NCBI GenBank assembly: GCA_947167715.1
Contig: CAMVJD010000001.1
Span: 62,001 to 126,000, forward strand
DNA from: an uncultured Eubacteriaceae bacterium
GTDB lineage: Bacteria > Bacillota > Clostridia > Lachnospirales > CAG-274
DNA length: 64,000 bases
Direction of reading: 5' to 3'
Translations under genes and position numbers: made by a program
Notes under the pieces: generated by a model
Databases searched by the model: none
The model's input: only the letters and a program-made list of their open reading frames with translations
Told to the model about the DNA's origin: nothing
In this document: in pieces, positions 17,979-28,900 of the stretch
How positions within the stretch are numbered: position 1 is the first letter of the stretch
How the letters are laid out: every line of letters starts with the position of its first letter

Positions 17979-19529
17979 TTAACGTGATTGATTATCCTTT
18001 TTTGGAGCTGATTTATTGTCAAGCTGTTGTGCGGCATCGGCTTTTTTTCGTGCTTCTATCATTTTCGCGGCTCTTTGCGCCCTGTTCATAATAGTGTAGC
18101 CCGAATGTACAGTTTTAGGCTCTGCTGTCTTTTGAACAGCCTGTTCAGCTTGCTTCGGCGGTGTCTGTTGCCCAGGGCGTTGCTCTGGGTATTGTGGGGC
18201 TGCTGCGGAAAAAGTGGTCTCATTGTGAGACACATTTTTCTTTTCGGTCGCAGGCTTCGCCGATGAGCGCGGACTCTTTTCTTTTTGGGCATTGATTTTA
18301 TCCAATGCACTTTTAATGCCGTTTATAGCCTTATTTGCTAATTTTCTTATCGAGGGTAGCTTAATATCTGTCGCGGGCGCAGCCGTAACCGTTCCGTCCG
18401 CAGATATTGTCATTTTGTTTATTTGTGACGATAACGGCACCGTTCCGCTACCACCTACGGAGTCGGCAACCTCTATGCAGTGGCGTTTGGCTTCTATCGC
18501 TTGCAGTTCGTCATTGATAAGACTTTGGGTATCTTCTGCTTTTGAAAAATCGACAGAATTTTTAAGCTCATTCGCTTGCACTTGTAAAATACCTATTGCA
18601 ATATCACATTTTTTTGAACAGTTTAAACTATCCACAAATGCTTTATACTCGCTCATATAGCTATTCAAATTATCTTCCGACATATAAATTTTATCTCGAA
18701 GGTCGGATAAATAAGATATTCTTTCTTTCATCTGTTTATGTACGGATACATCAAAAGAGTGTGTTAAATTATCAAGCTGTTGTTGGTTGAAAAGTACATT
18801 TTCATTTTTAAAACTCGAATAAGAAAGTGTATCTAATAATTCAGATGAAAACATAGCTTTATCAATAGTTATGTTTTTGTTTAAATATTGTAAATGATAA
18901 TTTCTTTCTTCCTTTTCTTTTATCATTATCGCAAGGACAGGGTGTATATCAGTAGCTAAATTTTGAGCTGTACCATTTAACGAGGAAATAGGAATATATA
19001 AATCGGGATTGCTTTGTTCAGTTTTAAAAGCTATCGCACAATTTGCTCTATTTACTATTATATCAAAGGCTTGCTTTCCTTTGTATTTTCCAATGAATTC
19101 AGCTTTTTTTGCGATAGATGTTAATTGAGATAGATTATCCAATTTGTGCTGTGTATAATCAAAAAACATTTTTGTTTGCTGCGCAGTTGCACCCGCAACA
19201 AATGAAATATCATTTAGTAAGCTGGCATCATTTCCAAGTCTTTGGTAGAAATTCAAGGCATTTGTAGATACACTTTTACCTAACACTCTTTTACTATATT
19301 GTAGACTTCGATAATCAAGTCCCGTTAAATGCAAATAATGCTCCTCTGAAAATATAGCTTTTTTTGCACTAACAGTTTGTTCTTGTGTACTTAAATATAG
19401 ATATAATATGTGTTTACCACACAGATTATTGTCATATACCTTCTTTTGCGCCAAAACCCTATCGTATGCCGATTTTATATCGGGATAATTTATAACGCTC
19501 TTTAAATTAGTATTTTTCTTTTTAGGCAT
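17979..19529 (-). CDS. Polyvalent-type protein with possible PBECR4-like nuclease domain
   Basis: 516 residues from the ATG at 19529 (AAAGGAT upstream); the longer ORF-track start runs through an intrinsic terminator. The first 110 residues contain Y-x-L-Y-L..., 'FSEEHYLHLTGLDY', a pattern like the F-x-HLTG core of PBECR4 nuclease domains found in polyvalent proteins of mobile elements. A second helical region (about 110-330) and a low-complexity basic tail rich in Ala/Pro/Gln follow. The tail carries one in-frame ICE palindrome (NVSHNETTF). It is the last gene of the minus-strand block and has its own promoter and leader. Function is inferred weakly. Confidence 0.6.
   Translation of the reverse strand: MPKKKNTNLKSVINYPDIKSAYDRVLAQKKVYDNNLCGKHILYLYLSTQEQTVSAKKAIFSEEHYLHLTGLDYRSLQYSKRVLGKSVSTNALNFYQRLGNDASLLNDISFVAGATAQQTKMFFDYTQHKLDNLSQLTSIAKKAEFIGKYKGKQAFDIIVNRANCAIAFKTEQSNPDLYIPISSLNGTAQNLATDIHPVLAIMIKEKEERNYHLQYLNKNITIDKAMFSSELLDTLSYSSFKNENVLFNQQQLDNLTHSFDVSVHKQMKERISYLSDLRDKIYMSEDNLNSYMSEYKAFVDSLNCSKKCDIAIGILQVQANELKNSVDFSKAEDTQSLINDELQAIEAKRHCIEVADSVGGSGTVPLSSQINKMTISADGTVTAAPATDIKLPSIRKLANKAINGIKSALDKINAQKEKSPRSSAKPATEKKNVSHNETTFSAAAPQYPEQRPGQQTPPKQAEQAVQKTAEPKTVHSGYTIMNRAQRAAKMIEARKKADAAQQLDNKSAPKKDNQSR
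18207..18240. repeat. ICE palindrome copy 2 (in-frame, in 17979-19529)
   Basis: Read on the minus strand it encodes N-V-S-H-N-E-T-T-F in the low-complexity tail of the protein; left arm one base shorter than in intergenic copies. Confidence 0.9.
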
Positions 19530-19550
19530 AATTGTTATCCTTTCAAAACG

Positions 19551-19740
19551 GAAAAAGCCGTCAGTACAAACTGACGGCTCTGTTTCCTTTAAATGCTGAT
19601 TTTTATAGTCGCTCTGGACGACCAACTTTTAATAGTTGCCTTACGGCGCGAACCTCAGAGTTTCGGATACGACAGTCTCCAAACAGAAGATGCCCCCTAA
19701 AGTGTCAGCCCACTAATAAGAGCAGCGGACCACTCTTATC
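19551..19740 (-). ncRNA. Structured leader RNA / candidate attenuator
   Basis: A transcript starting near 19740 from the promoter at 19747-19775 would run about 190 bases to a strong intrinsic terminator (AGCCGTCAGT / ACTGACGGCT at 19556-19579, then TTTTT on the minus strand). Between them are several stems: GATAAGAG with CTCTTATT (about 19713-19740), GCC-GTAA-GGC with a GNRA loop (19638-19647), CAACT/AGTTG (19623-19638) and GTCG/CGAC (19608-19622). The ribosome binding site and ATG of the next gene lie 22 bases after the terminator, so a regulated attenuator or an independent small RNA both fit. I do not recognise a known riboswitch class. Confidence 0.6.
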
Positions 19741-19746
19741 ACTTAT

Positions 19747-19775
19747 AGTATATCCGATTATTGCGGTTTTGTCAA
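19747..19775 (-). promoter_or_regulatory. Near-consensus promoter of the leader RNA
   Basis: On the minus strand TTGACA (19770-19775), 17 bases, TATACT (19747-19752). Confidence 0.8.
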
Positions 19776-19819
19776 CAACTTTTTATTACATTTTTATTTC
19801 AAAAAATATGTAAATAAGT

Positions 19820-19861
19820 AATAAAAAACAACTCCGAACAGCATTTACATACTGCTCGGAG
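19820..19861 (-). terminator. Intrinsic terminator of the polyvalent protein gene
   Basis: CTCCGAGCAG / CTGTTCGGAG stem (19832-19861) followed by TTGTTTTTT on the minus strand, about 50 bases after the stop codon at 19910. Confidence 0.88.
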
Positions 19862-19909
19862 CATAATGATTTTGCGCGGTTATGCAAGTCTCACAAAACC
19901 ACTTGCATT

Positions 19910-22900
19910 TTACAGACAATCATCGCCCTTTTTAGGTGGTTCGGGAGGTTCTTGCTGTGCTGCTATTTTGTCGTTTATTTCTTTCAGCTTTTCTCTCTTT
20001 TCCTCAAGCTCTTTGAGTTGTGGGAATGTTCGGGAAAGCTGTTTTTCAGCCTGTTGGATTTTCAGCTGTGTGCTTTCGACCTTATACTGTGCCGATGCAA
20101 GCTCCTTTTTGAGTGTTGAACCGAGTAAATGGTCAACTCTTTGGATATTGCGCACACCGTCAACCGTACCAAGCTCGACCTTGTACTCATCCGCGCCCTG
20201 CACTTTGAGAACGTAGTGATTTGAAACGCTGCTATAATACGCTTTTAAGTCAAAGCCTTTATAACAGCCTATTTCAACATCTTTTGTGCCGCAGCCGTAA
20301 TAAGGCTTTATTGTGCGGCAAGCAGCTAATAAGGCTTTTTCGGCTTCTGCTCGTTCGGTGTAGGTCTTTCCTTGTATCTCGATGCCTGCAAACTTGTTGT
20401 CGGAGTTTTTGTGCTTTTCAGCCGTTTCAACGTCCTTTGAAAGTTTTTCAATATCGTGTTTGGCTTTCTCGATAGTGAGTGGAAAGTCCTTGTTGAGTTT
20501 GTTTTTGAGTGCATTTTGCCCTCTGCAAAAGGAATTGTAGTTAGTCTCCAATTTCTTTAAGGATATATCCAACATCATCTGCTCACGCAAGAGCGGATTA
20601 TCCATTGCAAGTGCTTTAATCTCTGCATAGCTCAATACGCTGTCATCAACATCTTGTATGCTTCTTTCGGGTGTTTTGGAAGTCATAATCTGCGATATAG
20701 ACTTCTGCTTATTCTCGACAAGCTGATACGAATAGCCGTCAAAAGTACCCGAAGCAACGTAATTAAAGATACTTACATTTTTATTCAAGTTGCCCTGTCT
20801 AATGATGCGACCGTTACGCTGTTGGAGGTCAGCAGGCTTCCACGGGCAATCCAAGTGATGTACTGCTTTTAACAGCCTTTGGCAGTTTACACCCGTGCCA
20901 AGTTTGCTTGTTGAGCCAAGCAGTATCCTTATCTCGCCATCGTTTACTTTGCGCATAACCTCTGCTTTCTTTTTGTCGCTAACATCGTGTATCGCCAAAA
21001 TCTGCTCTTTCGGTATACCATATTGCTCGCTTAACTTGCTTTCAATATCTCTGTATACGCTGAATTCGCCGTTATTTTTGGGTGTAGACAAGTCGCAAAA
21101 GATAATCTGCGTTCCCTTGTAGTCCTTGCTTTCTTCCCAAATTTTAGCAACATTCGCAATACACAAATTGACTTTGCTGTTCGGGTCATCGGGTAATGTC
21201 GGGTCAAGAAGCCTTTGGTCTAATGCTAACTTTCGTCCGTCATTTGTAATACGCAGCATATTGTCCTCGGTCGGCTCAACAAGCCTATTTCGCACATCAT
21301 TTGCACGCTCGGCAAGACCTTGTAACAGTTCTTTTTGTTCGGGGCTTGCAGGTGTATCAATAACCTTAAATTCGGGAGTCGGCATATTGGGGATATTCAA
21401 CACATCAGCGGTCTTAATATCTGCTGTTTCCTTGAACATTGTTGTTAATTCGGGTACATTATCAAATTGCGAAAATCGAATTTTTTGCTGAAACCCCGTA
21501 CTTTCGGGCGTTAGTTCCATACCCGCTTCAATTTTGCCGAAGTTGGCAGCCCAAGCATCGAAGTTCTCCAAACCATTTGCCCGCAGCACATCATTCTGCA
21601 AATATTTCTGCATAGTGTACATTTCGGCTATCCCGTTACTAATAGGCGTTCCTGTGCTGAAAACCGTACCTTTTGAGCCTGTCAGCTCATCAAGGTAACG
21701 GCATTTCATATACATATCCGTTGCTCTTTGACTCTCGACACCCGCATTTATACCCGCAACGTTTCTACCCATTTTTGTGGAGAAAAACAGGTTTTTATAT
21801 GCGTGTGCTTCGTCAACAAAAATCTTGTCAACACCTAATTCCTCAAATGTCAAGGCTCTGTCCTTGTCCTCGGAGTTTATAAGTGTTGTCAGCTTGCGTT
21901 CAAGCTGTTTTTTCTTTGTTTCAAGCTGTTTTACGCTGAAACCTCTGCCTTTGTCCTCGCGCTTGATTTTGTCAAGCTCGTTTGTTATGCTGTCAATTTC
22001 CTTGCGCATATAGTTTTCTTGATACTCTTGCGACATAGGTATTTTCTTAAATTGCTCGTGAGACATAACAATAGCATCATATTCGCCCGTAACAGCCTTT
22101 GCGAAAAAGGTATTTCTATTCGCCTTTTCAAAGTCTTTTTCCGTTGCAACAAGTATGTTTGCAGACGGGTAGAGATGCATAAACTCTTTTGCGAACTGAT
22201 TTAAAATTGCTTTGGGTACGGCGTATAAGCTCTTATGGAACAATCCAAGCCTTTTGCCCTCCATACCCGCAGCCTGCAATGTAAATGTTTTGCCTGCACC
22301 GACTTCGTGCGCAATCAAAGCGTTTCTATTGCTATAAAGAATACGCGCAATCGCATCTTTTTGATGCTTTCGCAACTCAATGTTAGGGTTAATGCCCGAT
22401 AAAACAAGGCTGTTGCCGTTATACTCACGCGGCACAACTGAATTGAATTTTTCGTTGTATATCTGAACGAGGTCGTTTGCTCTGTCCTCATCGGCATATA
22501 TCCAATCAGCGAACATTTCCTTAATCATTTCTTGTTTTGCCTGTGCTTCGGCTGTTTTTTCTTTGTTTACATACCGCTTTTCTGTAACAGGGTCTTTGTC
22601 ATAGACCGTTACAAGTGTCTGATTGAGACACGCTTCAATCAGTTCATAGGCACTTTTATACGCTGTTCCGTAGGTAGAGCGAGACGGAACATCATCTTTA
22701 CCTATAACATTTTTGTTGCTGATGCCGTATGTTGCTGTTGTTGGGTCATAAGCAACGGCTATCGTTGCCCAATTTCTGCCCCTTGCCGCAAACGGGTCAT
22801 CATTGCTCTTATATTCATAATCTGAACGACTATATGTAGGAGTTTCAAGCAGTTCATAAATGAACTGTTCAAAATACTTTGTCGGTATCCACGTTGAGCC

Positions 22901-25900
22901 GAGCTGTGCCATAATCTCGTCCGATGTAAGGTCAATGGGCTGCACCGTTTTTAACGCATCCACATTGATTTTATAGCTTTCATCAGCTACCGAACTTTCA
23001 ATAGCTGTTTCGAGTTTTTTACGCACATTGCCCGACAAGTATTCGTCTCTTGTTTCATATTGCTCCGTTTCGGGATTTTTGAAAATCTGCCCGTCTGCCT
23101 GCAATGAAGAAATAACATATTCTTCACTTTGATTGCATAGCTTCGCCATAAACTCAATATCGACCCTTGCCTTTTCGCCAAGCGAAACGACAAGTGCTTC
23201 GGCAGGCGTATCAACCTTTTCGACTGGCGCGGGAACAGACACCGTCCTTTTTGTGAAAATATCGGCTTTTCGTTCCAACTTGCCGTCATTGTCAATAAAT
23301 TCCAATGATTTCACAATGTTTTTTCTGTCGTCTTTGGCGAGAAGATTTATGCTTTTATCAATAAGCCCGTGTTGCTTTGTAAAATCATCATATTTGATAT
23401 TCAATTCTGCCTGCAAATCAGCTATTCTGCTGTCGGGTGTTCCAAAACGGCTCTGTTCCTCAATGAGTGTTTTAAGAGTTTCGGCAATGCTTATAAGCTC
23501 AATAGTCTTTACTTCATCGCTTGACCTCTTAAAAGTCTGCTTTTCCATTGTGTCATTTTCGCGATAGTAAACTTCGCCATCAATGACGGATAAACAGAAA
23601 TTAGGGTATTTTGACGGGTCTATTTCATTGGTTTTTTCCGCTGAAATATCTCTGTCAAAAATGTTCTCATTGTGAGACACATTTTCTATTTTGCCGCTGA
23701 CTGTTTCCAATGCAGCGTTAATACTCTCCGCAAGCGTTTCGTTTTCTTTGGCATCACAAGTAATACCAAAGCCATACGCATTTGAAACTACCTTAATATC
23801 GCCCGCAACAGCTTCGGGGTGCGACTTGAAATAATCGTTGATACGGATTGTTTCGCCGCTTTCCCGTGCTTTCTCGGTGTACAGACTATCGTCTATCTCG
23901 CTTGCGTTTACCCATTCGGGCATATCTTGTGTTAAGTCTCTCGGTTCTGATCTTTTTTGCAAAAAGAGAATGTCCGAGACGACTTCCGTTCCCGCATTTG
24001 ACTTAAATGCCGTGTTCGGCAGTCTGACCGCACCCAAGAGGTCTGCACGCTCTGCGAGATATTTTCTAACGCTGCTGTCCTTTTTATCAAGCGTACCGCT
24101 TGATGTGATAAAAGCTACAACACCGCCTGCGTGTACCTTATCCAAGGCTTTTTTGAAAAAATAATCGTGGATAAGTTCGCCTTTTTTAAAGGTTTTATCC
24201 GATAATCGTACTTGTCCGAAAGGCACATTGCCGACAGCCAAGTCAAAAATATCGCTTTGGAAATTCGTTTTTTCAAGCCCGCGTATTTGTATTTTCGCAT
24301 CGGGATATAGCTGTTTAGCTATTCTTCCAGATATATCGTCAAGCTCAACACCGTAAAGGGTGCTGTTCTTTTCGATATTTTCGGGCATTGCTCCGAAAAA
24401 GTTACCGATACCCATTGCAGGCTCAAGGATTTTGCCGCCCTCAAAGCCCATTTTTTCAAGTGTTGAATACATAGCCTTGATTATTTCGGGCGAGGTATAA
24501 AATGCGTCTGTTACGGAAGAACGCGCAGACTCATATTCGCTGTCGGTAAGCAATTCTTTTAATTCCGTGTACTCTTTCGACCAACCTTTTGACGGGTCTG
24601 TGTCAAAGGCTTCGGAAAGACCGCCCCAACCGACATATTTTGACAAAATCTCCTGTTGTTCTTTTGTCGCGGGAACATTTAAGCGTTCAAGCTCCTTTAA
24701 GGTCTTTATCGCTTCAATGTTTGCACGGAATTTTTCTCTCGGTGTGCCTACACCGAGTTCAGTATCCGTTATTTTGAAATTTTCTGCAACTCTGTCGGGG
24801 TTGCCAAGATAATTGCCCTCGGCGGCAAGTTTAAATTTATCAACATTCTCCGTTATAACAAAATTGCCGTCCTTTTTGCTTATGCCTATATCATCGGGAT
24901 ATACGCCATACATTGCAGTAACGGTATATTCTGTGTTCTTGTAGATAAACGTATCTCCAAGAGTTATATCGGCAGCGTTGATATGCTTTATTTCCGCTTC
25001 GGGTGCAGGCTCTTTTATAGGCTCTGCGCTGTCAATGATTTTTTCTTGTTCGGATAAGTCTTTTTCAACCACAAGCGGTTTATCTCCAAGCTCATTAAGA
25101 AGATTTTTCTTCCAATGACCTATGAAAGACCTTACTTGTATAGGCGCAGTCTTATCGGTATTTTCAAAGCCCATTCTAAAATCGCTGTCAATCTCTGTTA
25201 TTTTGAGTTTTTCGCCGCCAAGCTCAATAATATCCCCGACAACAAGTTTGTCGGCAATATCGCCGTTTATAAAGGCTCTTGCTTCGTCAAGACTTGTACA
25301 GAATTGTCCTCTGCCTGCATAATTATAAGTCTCGCCATTGTCAATGCTCGTCATAATCTGCACATTACAGGGATAATCGGCATTATCGGTACTTTTGATA
25401 ACATACTTTGTGCTGTTATCATAGCCGTTTATTTCCTCTGAAAAATCGTTCTCATTGTGAGACACATTTTCTGCTTCGGGTGCGGCTTGTACGCTTGTGC
25501 TTGCTTTTTGGGCATCTATTTGGCTTTCAGCCTTATCAAGTGCATTGCCAAGATACTTGCCCTCTTGCAATAATGTGTCCCTGTTGATGTTTTCATAAAT
25601 GGGTTGCGGAAAATCTATTGTATCGTTATCATAGGTTATAGTTATGTCATTTTCGGTTTGACCCGATAATTCATAAACTTCACATTCGCCACCTCGATAA
25701 TAGAACATATCGCCGACTTTGATGCTGTCGCGGTCGGGCGTATTATTTTGAGGTATATTTTCCGTTTCGGTCGCAGGTGGAATAAATGCAATTTCATCAC
25801 TCATTTCATTGACAATATAAACGGTTTTGTTTCGGTCGTTTAATGCTTCGTCCAAAAACTTTTTAACGATTTCTTTGGCTTCATCCAAATCAATGCTAAT

Positions 25901-28900
25901 ATCTATCGGCATACTATTTACTCTATCATAATATGCAGTTCTGATTTCGCCCGCTTTAAATTCAAAAAAAACATCATCTTCTACTTTTTTAACATCAATT
26001 CCATCGCGTTTTTCGTAAGAAACGGTATTTAACTTGATTGTTGAGTCTTTTAAATCAACTTTAAAACCGTATTCGGGTATATCAATAACCAAATCTTTTG
26101 GTTGAATAGTATAGTCGATATTTCTATCGTCTAATATTGTTTTGATATACGCTTCATCATCGGCAAGAACAGATAAATATGAAACATCGTAAAAGCTCTC
26201 TTTGGAAATGTCGAATTTATATCCGTTCAACTCCAAGTGTTCCGTTAAATCGGCAATTTCATTGTCGTTGCCTTTAAGATTAAATACAGTTCTATCTTCT
26301 TCCTTTTCCTGCACAGGCGTAACAAACTGCTCAATAACGCCGTTTTCAGCCAAAGCAAACGCAAAAGCAGCTATTTCTCTGTCGCTTGAAAGAATATCCC
26401 CGCGAAGTTCATTAAAATCTCCAGTAAAAACAGGGTTTTTCTTGATAAAATCGTCTCCAATGCTTACGGCGAGGTCATAGCCCTCAACGGCATTGTTGCC
26501 CTGCTCATAGAGCTTGTTATAAAATTCTGTATAGCTGTCAAAGACTGCCGAAAGCTCTTTATCCTCTGAAAAATCGTTCTCATTGTGAGACCCTTTTTCA
26601 GCTTCATAGCTCGGTGTTTCCTCTGCCGTATTTGTATTCTGTACAAATAAGTCAAAAGCCTGTTCGACAAGCGTTTCGTCAGCGAGAATATCATAAAATG
26701 CCTTTTTAATTCTGTTTTCTTTGACTTGGTCTCCTTGCCAACCGTGAATACTATTTTCGTTAAATGCTGTTTTTATTACATCAAGTCTATCCGCGCCGAC
26801 AACATTTTCAAGTGCCTGTTCAAAATCAGTTTTTTCTGCATTTTGAACGGAGCTGTTAAGCATATCTGCGGCGATAGCTTTTGCCTGCTCCAAGTCTGTA
26901 ATGCCTTGATTATTCAGCGCATCGGCTATTTGTATACACAAATCTTTATCCTCGATATATGACATTGCCATTTCACGATTGCCCGAATGGTCAACCTTGT
27001 TTTTGTCGATAATTCGATACACGGAATAAAGCATTGTATCTCCGACAGGGTTTGATGTATAGTCCCAATCGTTAATCGGTTCTTTGACGGCTTCACGCGG
27101 TTCATCGTGAATTTCAACGCCATAACCGTTTTCTTTGAGCCTGTCGATAAAGCGGTCTAAAGCAAAACTCGGTATTCCTGTCATTTTCTCTCCGTTTCGC
27201 AGAGATGAATGTAATTCAAGGACATCAACCATAATCTGTGCTTCTTCTCCAAACGCTTCGTAAAAGTCTCCGAGTTTGTATAAGTTTATAATTTGCTTAT
27301 TGGGAACAGATATTTCCTGCTCATTAAAAGTGGTCTCATCGTGAGACACTTTTTCAGCGGTCGAAAGTTCGGCTTGCTTTTCAGCTAATGATATTTCTTT
27401 TATATAATCTCCGTTTTCAGTTAAAACAATATGACCGACTTTATCGGTAAAACCATAATTATCGCTTTCAAGTTCAAATAACTTTTTGCCGTTTTCCTCA
27501 AAACTATCTACAACGCTCCAAGAACCGTCATTACCAAGTAAATCAAGGGATAACCCTTTTGTATTTTCATCAATGTGCAGTTCTTCTCGTTTTTCGTTGT
27601 ATGCTTTGAGCAAGTCGTTCCAATCTTTGCAGCCGTCATTACCGCATAATTCAAAAATCGTGTCATCTGTAAGCTGATGAGCGGGTATACCAAGCGTTTC
27701 TTGCATTTTTTGTGCAAAGTTCCTGCCTGCTTCGTCATTGTCAGTTGCGACAAGAGCATTTGCAGGTGTAATACCATAACGCTCAAGCGTGGTATTTACA
27801 ACTTTATCTTTTAAGCCGCCCATAGACACAAGCAGCGCATCTGTATCTCTGTGCAAAGCATAAAAACTCATCGCATCTATGCCTGCTTCAAAGAAAATAA
27901 CTTTTTCGGGCTTATCTGCGCCTGTTGGGTTAATGGTAAAGCCATTTCCTCCGCGCTCGGTCGTTTGTTTGAAACGGTGGCTTGTATTTGTACTCGTCAG
28001 CTCTGCGCCCGTCAATTCGCCGTTCTCGTCAAATATCTTAAATACGGCATTTCCGCGCATATCTTGTGCTATACTGCCGTTCTCGATAAGAGATTTTACT
28101 ATATCTTCGGGTATACCGCGTGTTTTCGTTAAATACGCATAAGTTCTATTGGTCTTGTTGTCAAGCTCGTTAGGAAGAACAACGTGCGGCTCATCGGCTT
28201 GCGGCTGTTCTTGCTTTTCGGTCTGAACGGGTGTGACCGTACCGATATTATGAAAATCGGTATATCCCGCAAAGCTCAATAAATCCTCTAATGCCTGTCG
28301 ATATTCCATACCGAGGACTTCCATAGCAAAATTTACGGCATTGCCGCCTTTGTTTTGACTATTCCAATAGTAGCTGCTATCCTTAATACGCATACTATCG
28401 TGTTCAAGCATTGTATATTCATTAGAACCGACACGTTTTGTCTGTATGCCCTTGCTGTTCAAGTAATCAACGATATTTATTCTTTTTGCCGCTTCAACAA
28501 GTTCATCGGAAATGCGGTTGCTTTCCTTTTTGGGTGTGTCTTTTTTGCGTGCTTCGGTCACGCGCGTGACTATTTCATCAAGTTTGCTCTTGTCGGCAAA
28601 GGAAATAGTTATAGTTGCGCTATTGCCGTCTATAACACCGCTGTATGGTATGCCGTCCTTTTCAAGTTCGGCAGCAATAGCTCTTGCGGTCGGTGTAACA
28701 TAAGTATTAAAGTTCTTGCGCTTGATTTTAGCATAGGCAGTATTGCCTATAATCTCGCGCCCGTCCTTTGTTTGATTGCTTTTTTCAGCCTGCGGCTTGT
28801 CAATCTCGGCTTCTTTTTGCTGTTCCTGCTCAACAGCGTGGAAATGCCTTTCAATATCCCTTAAAACGGTTTTTGAAGCGACATTTATCGTGTCGGCAAG

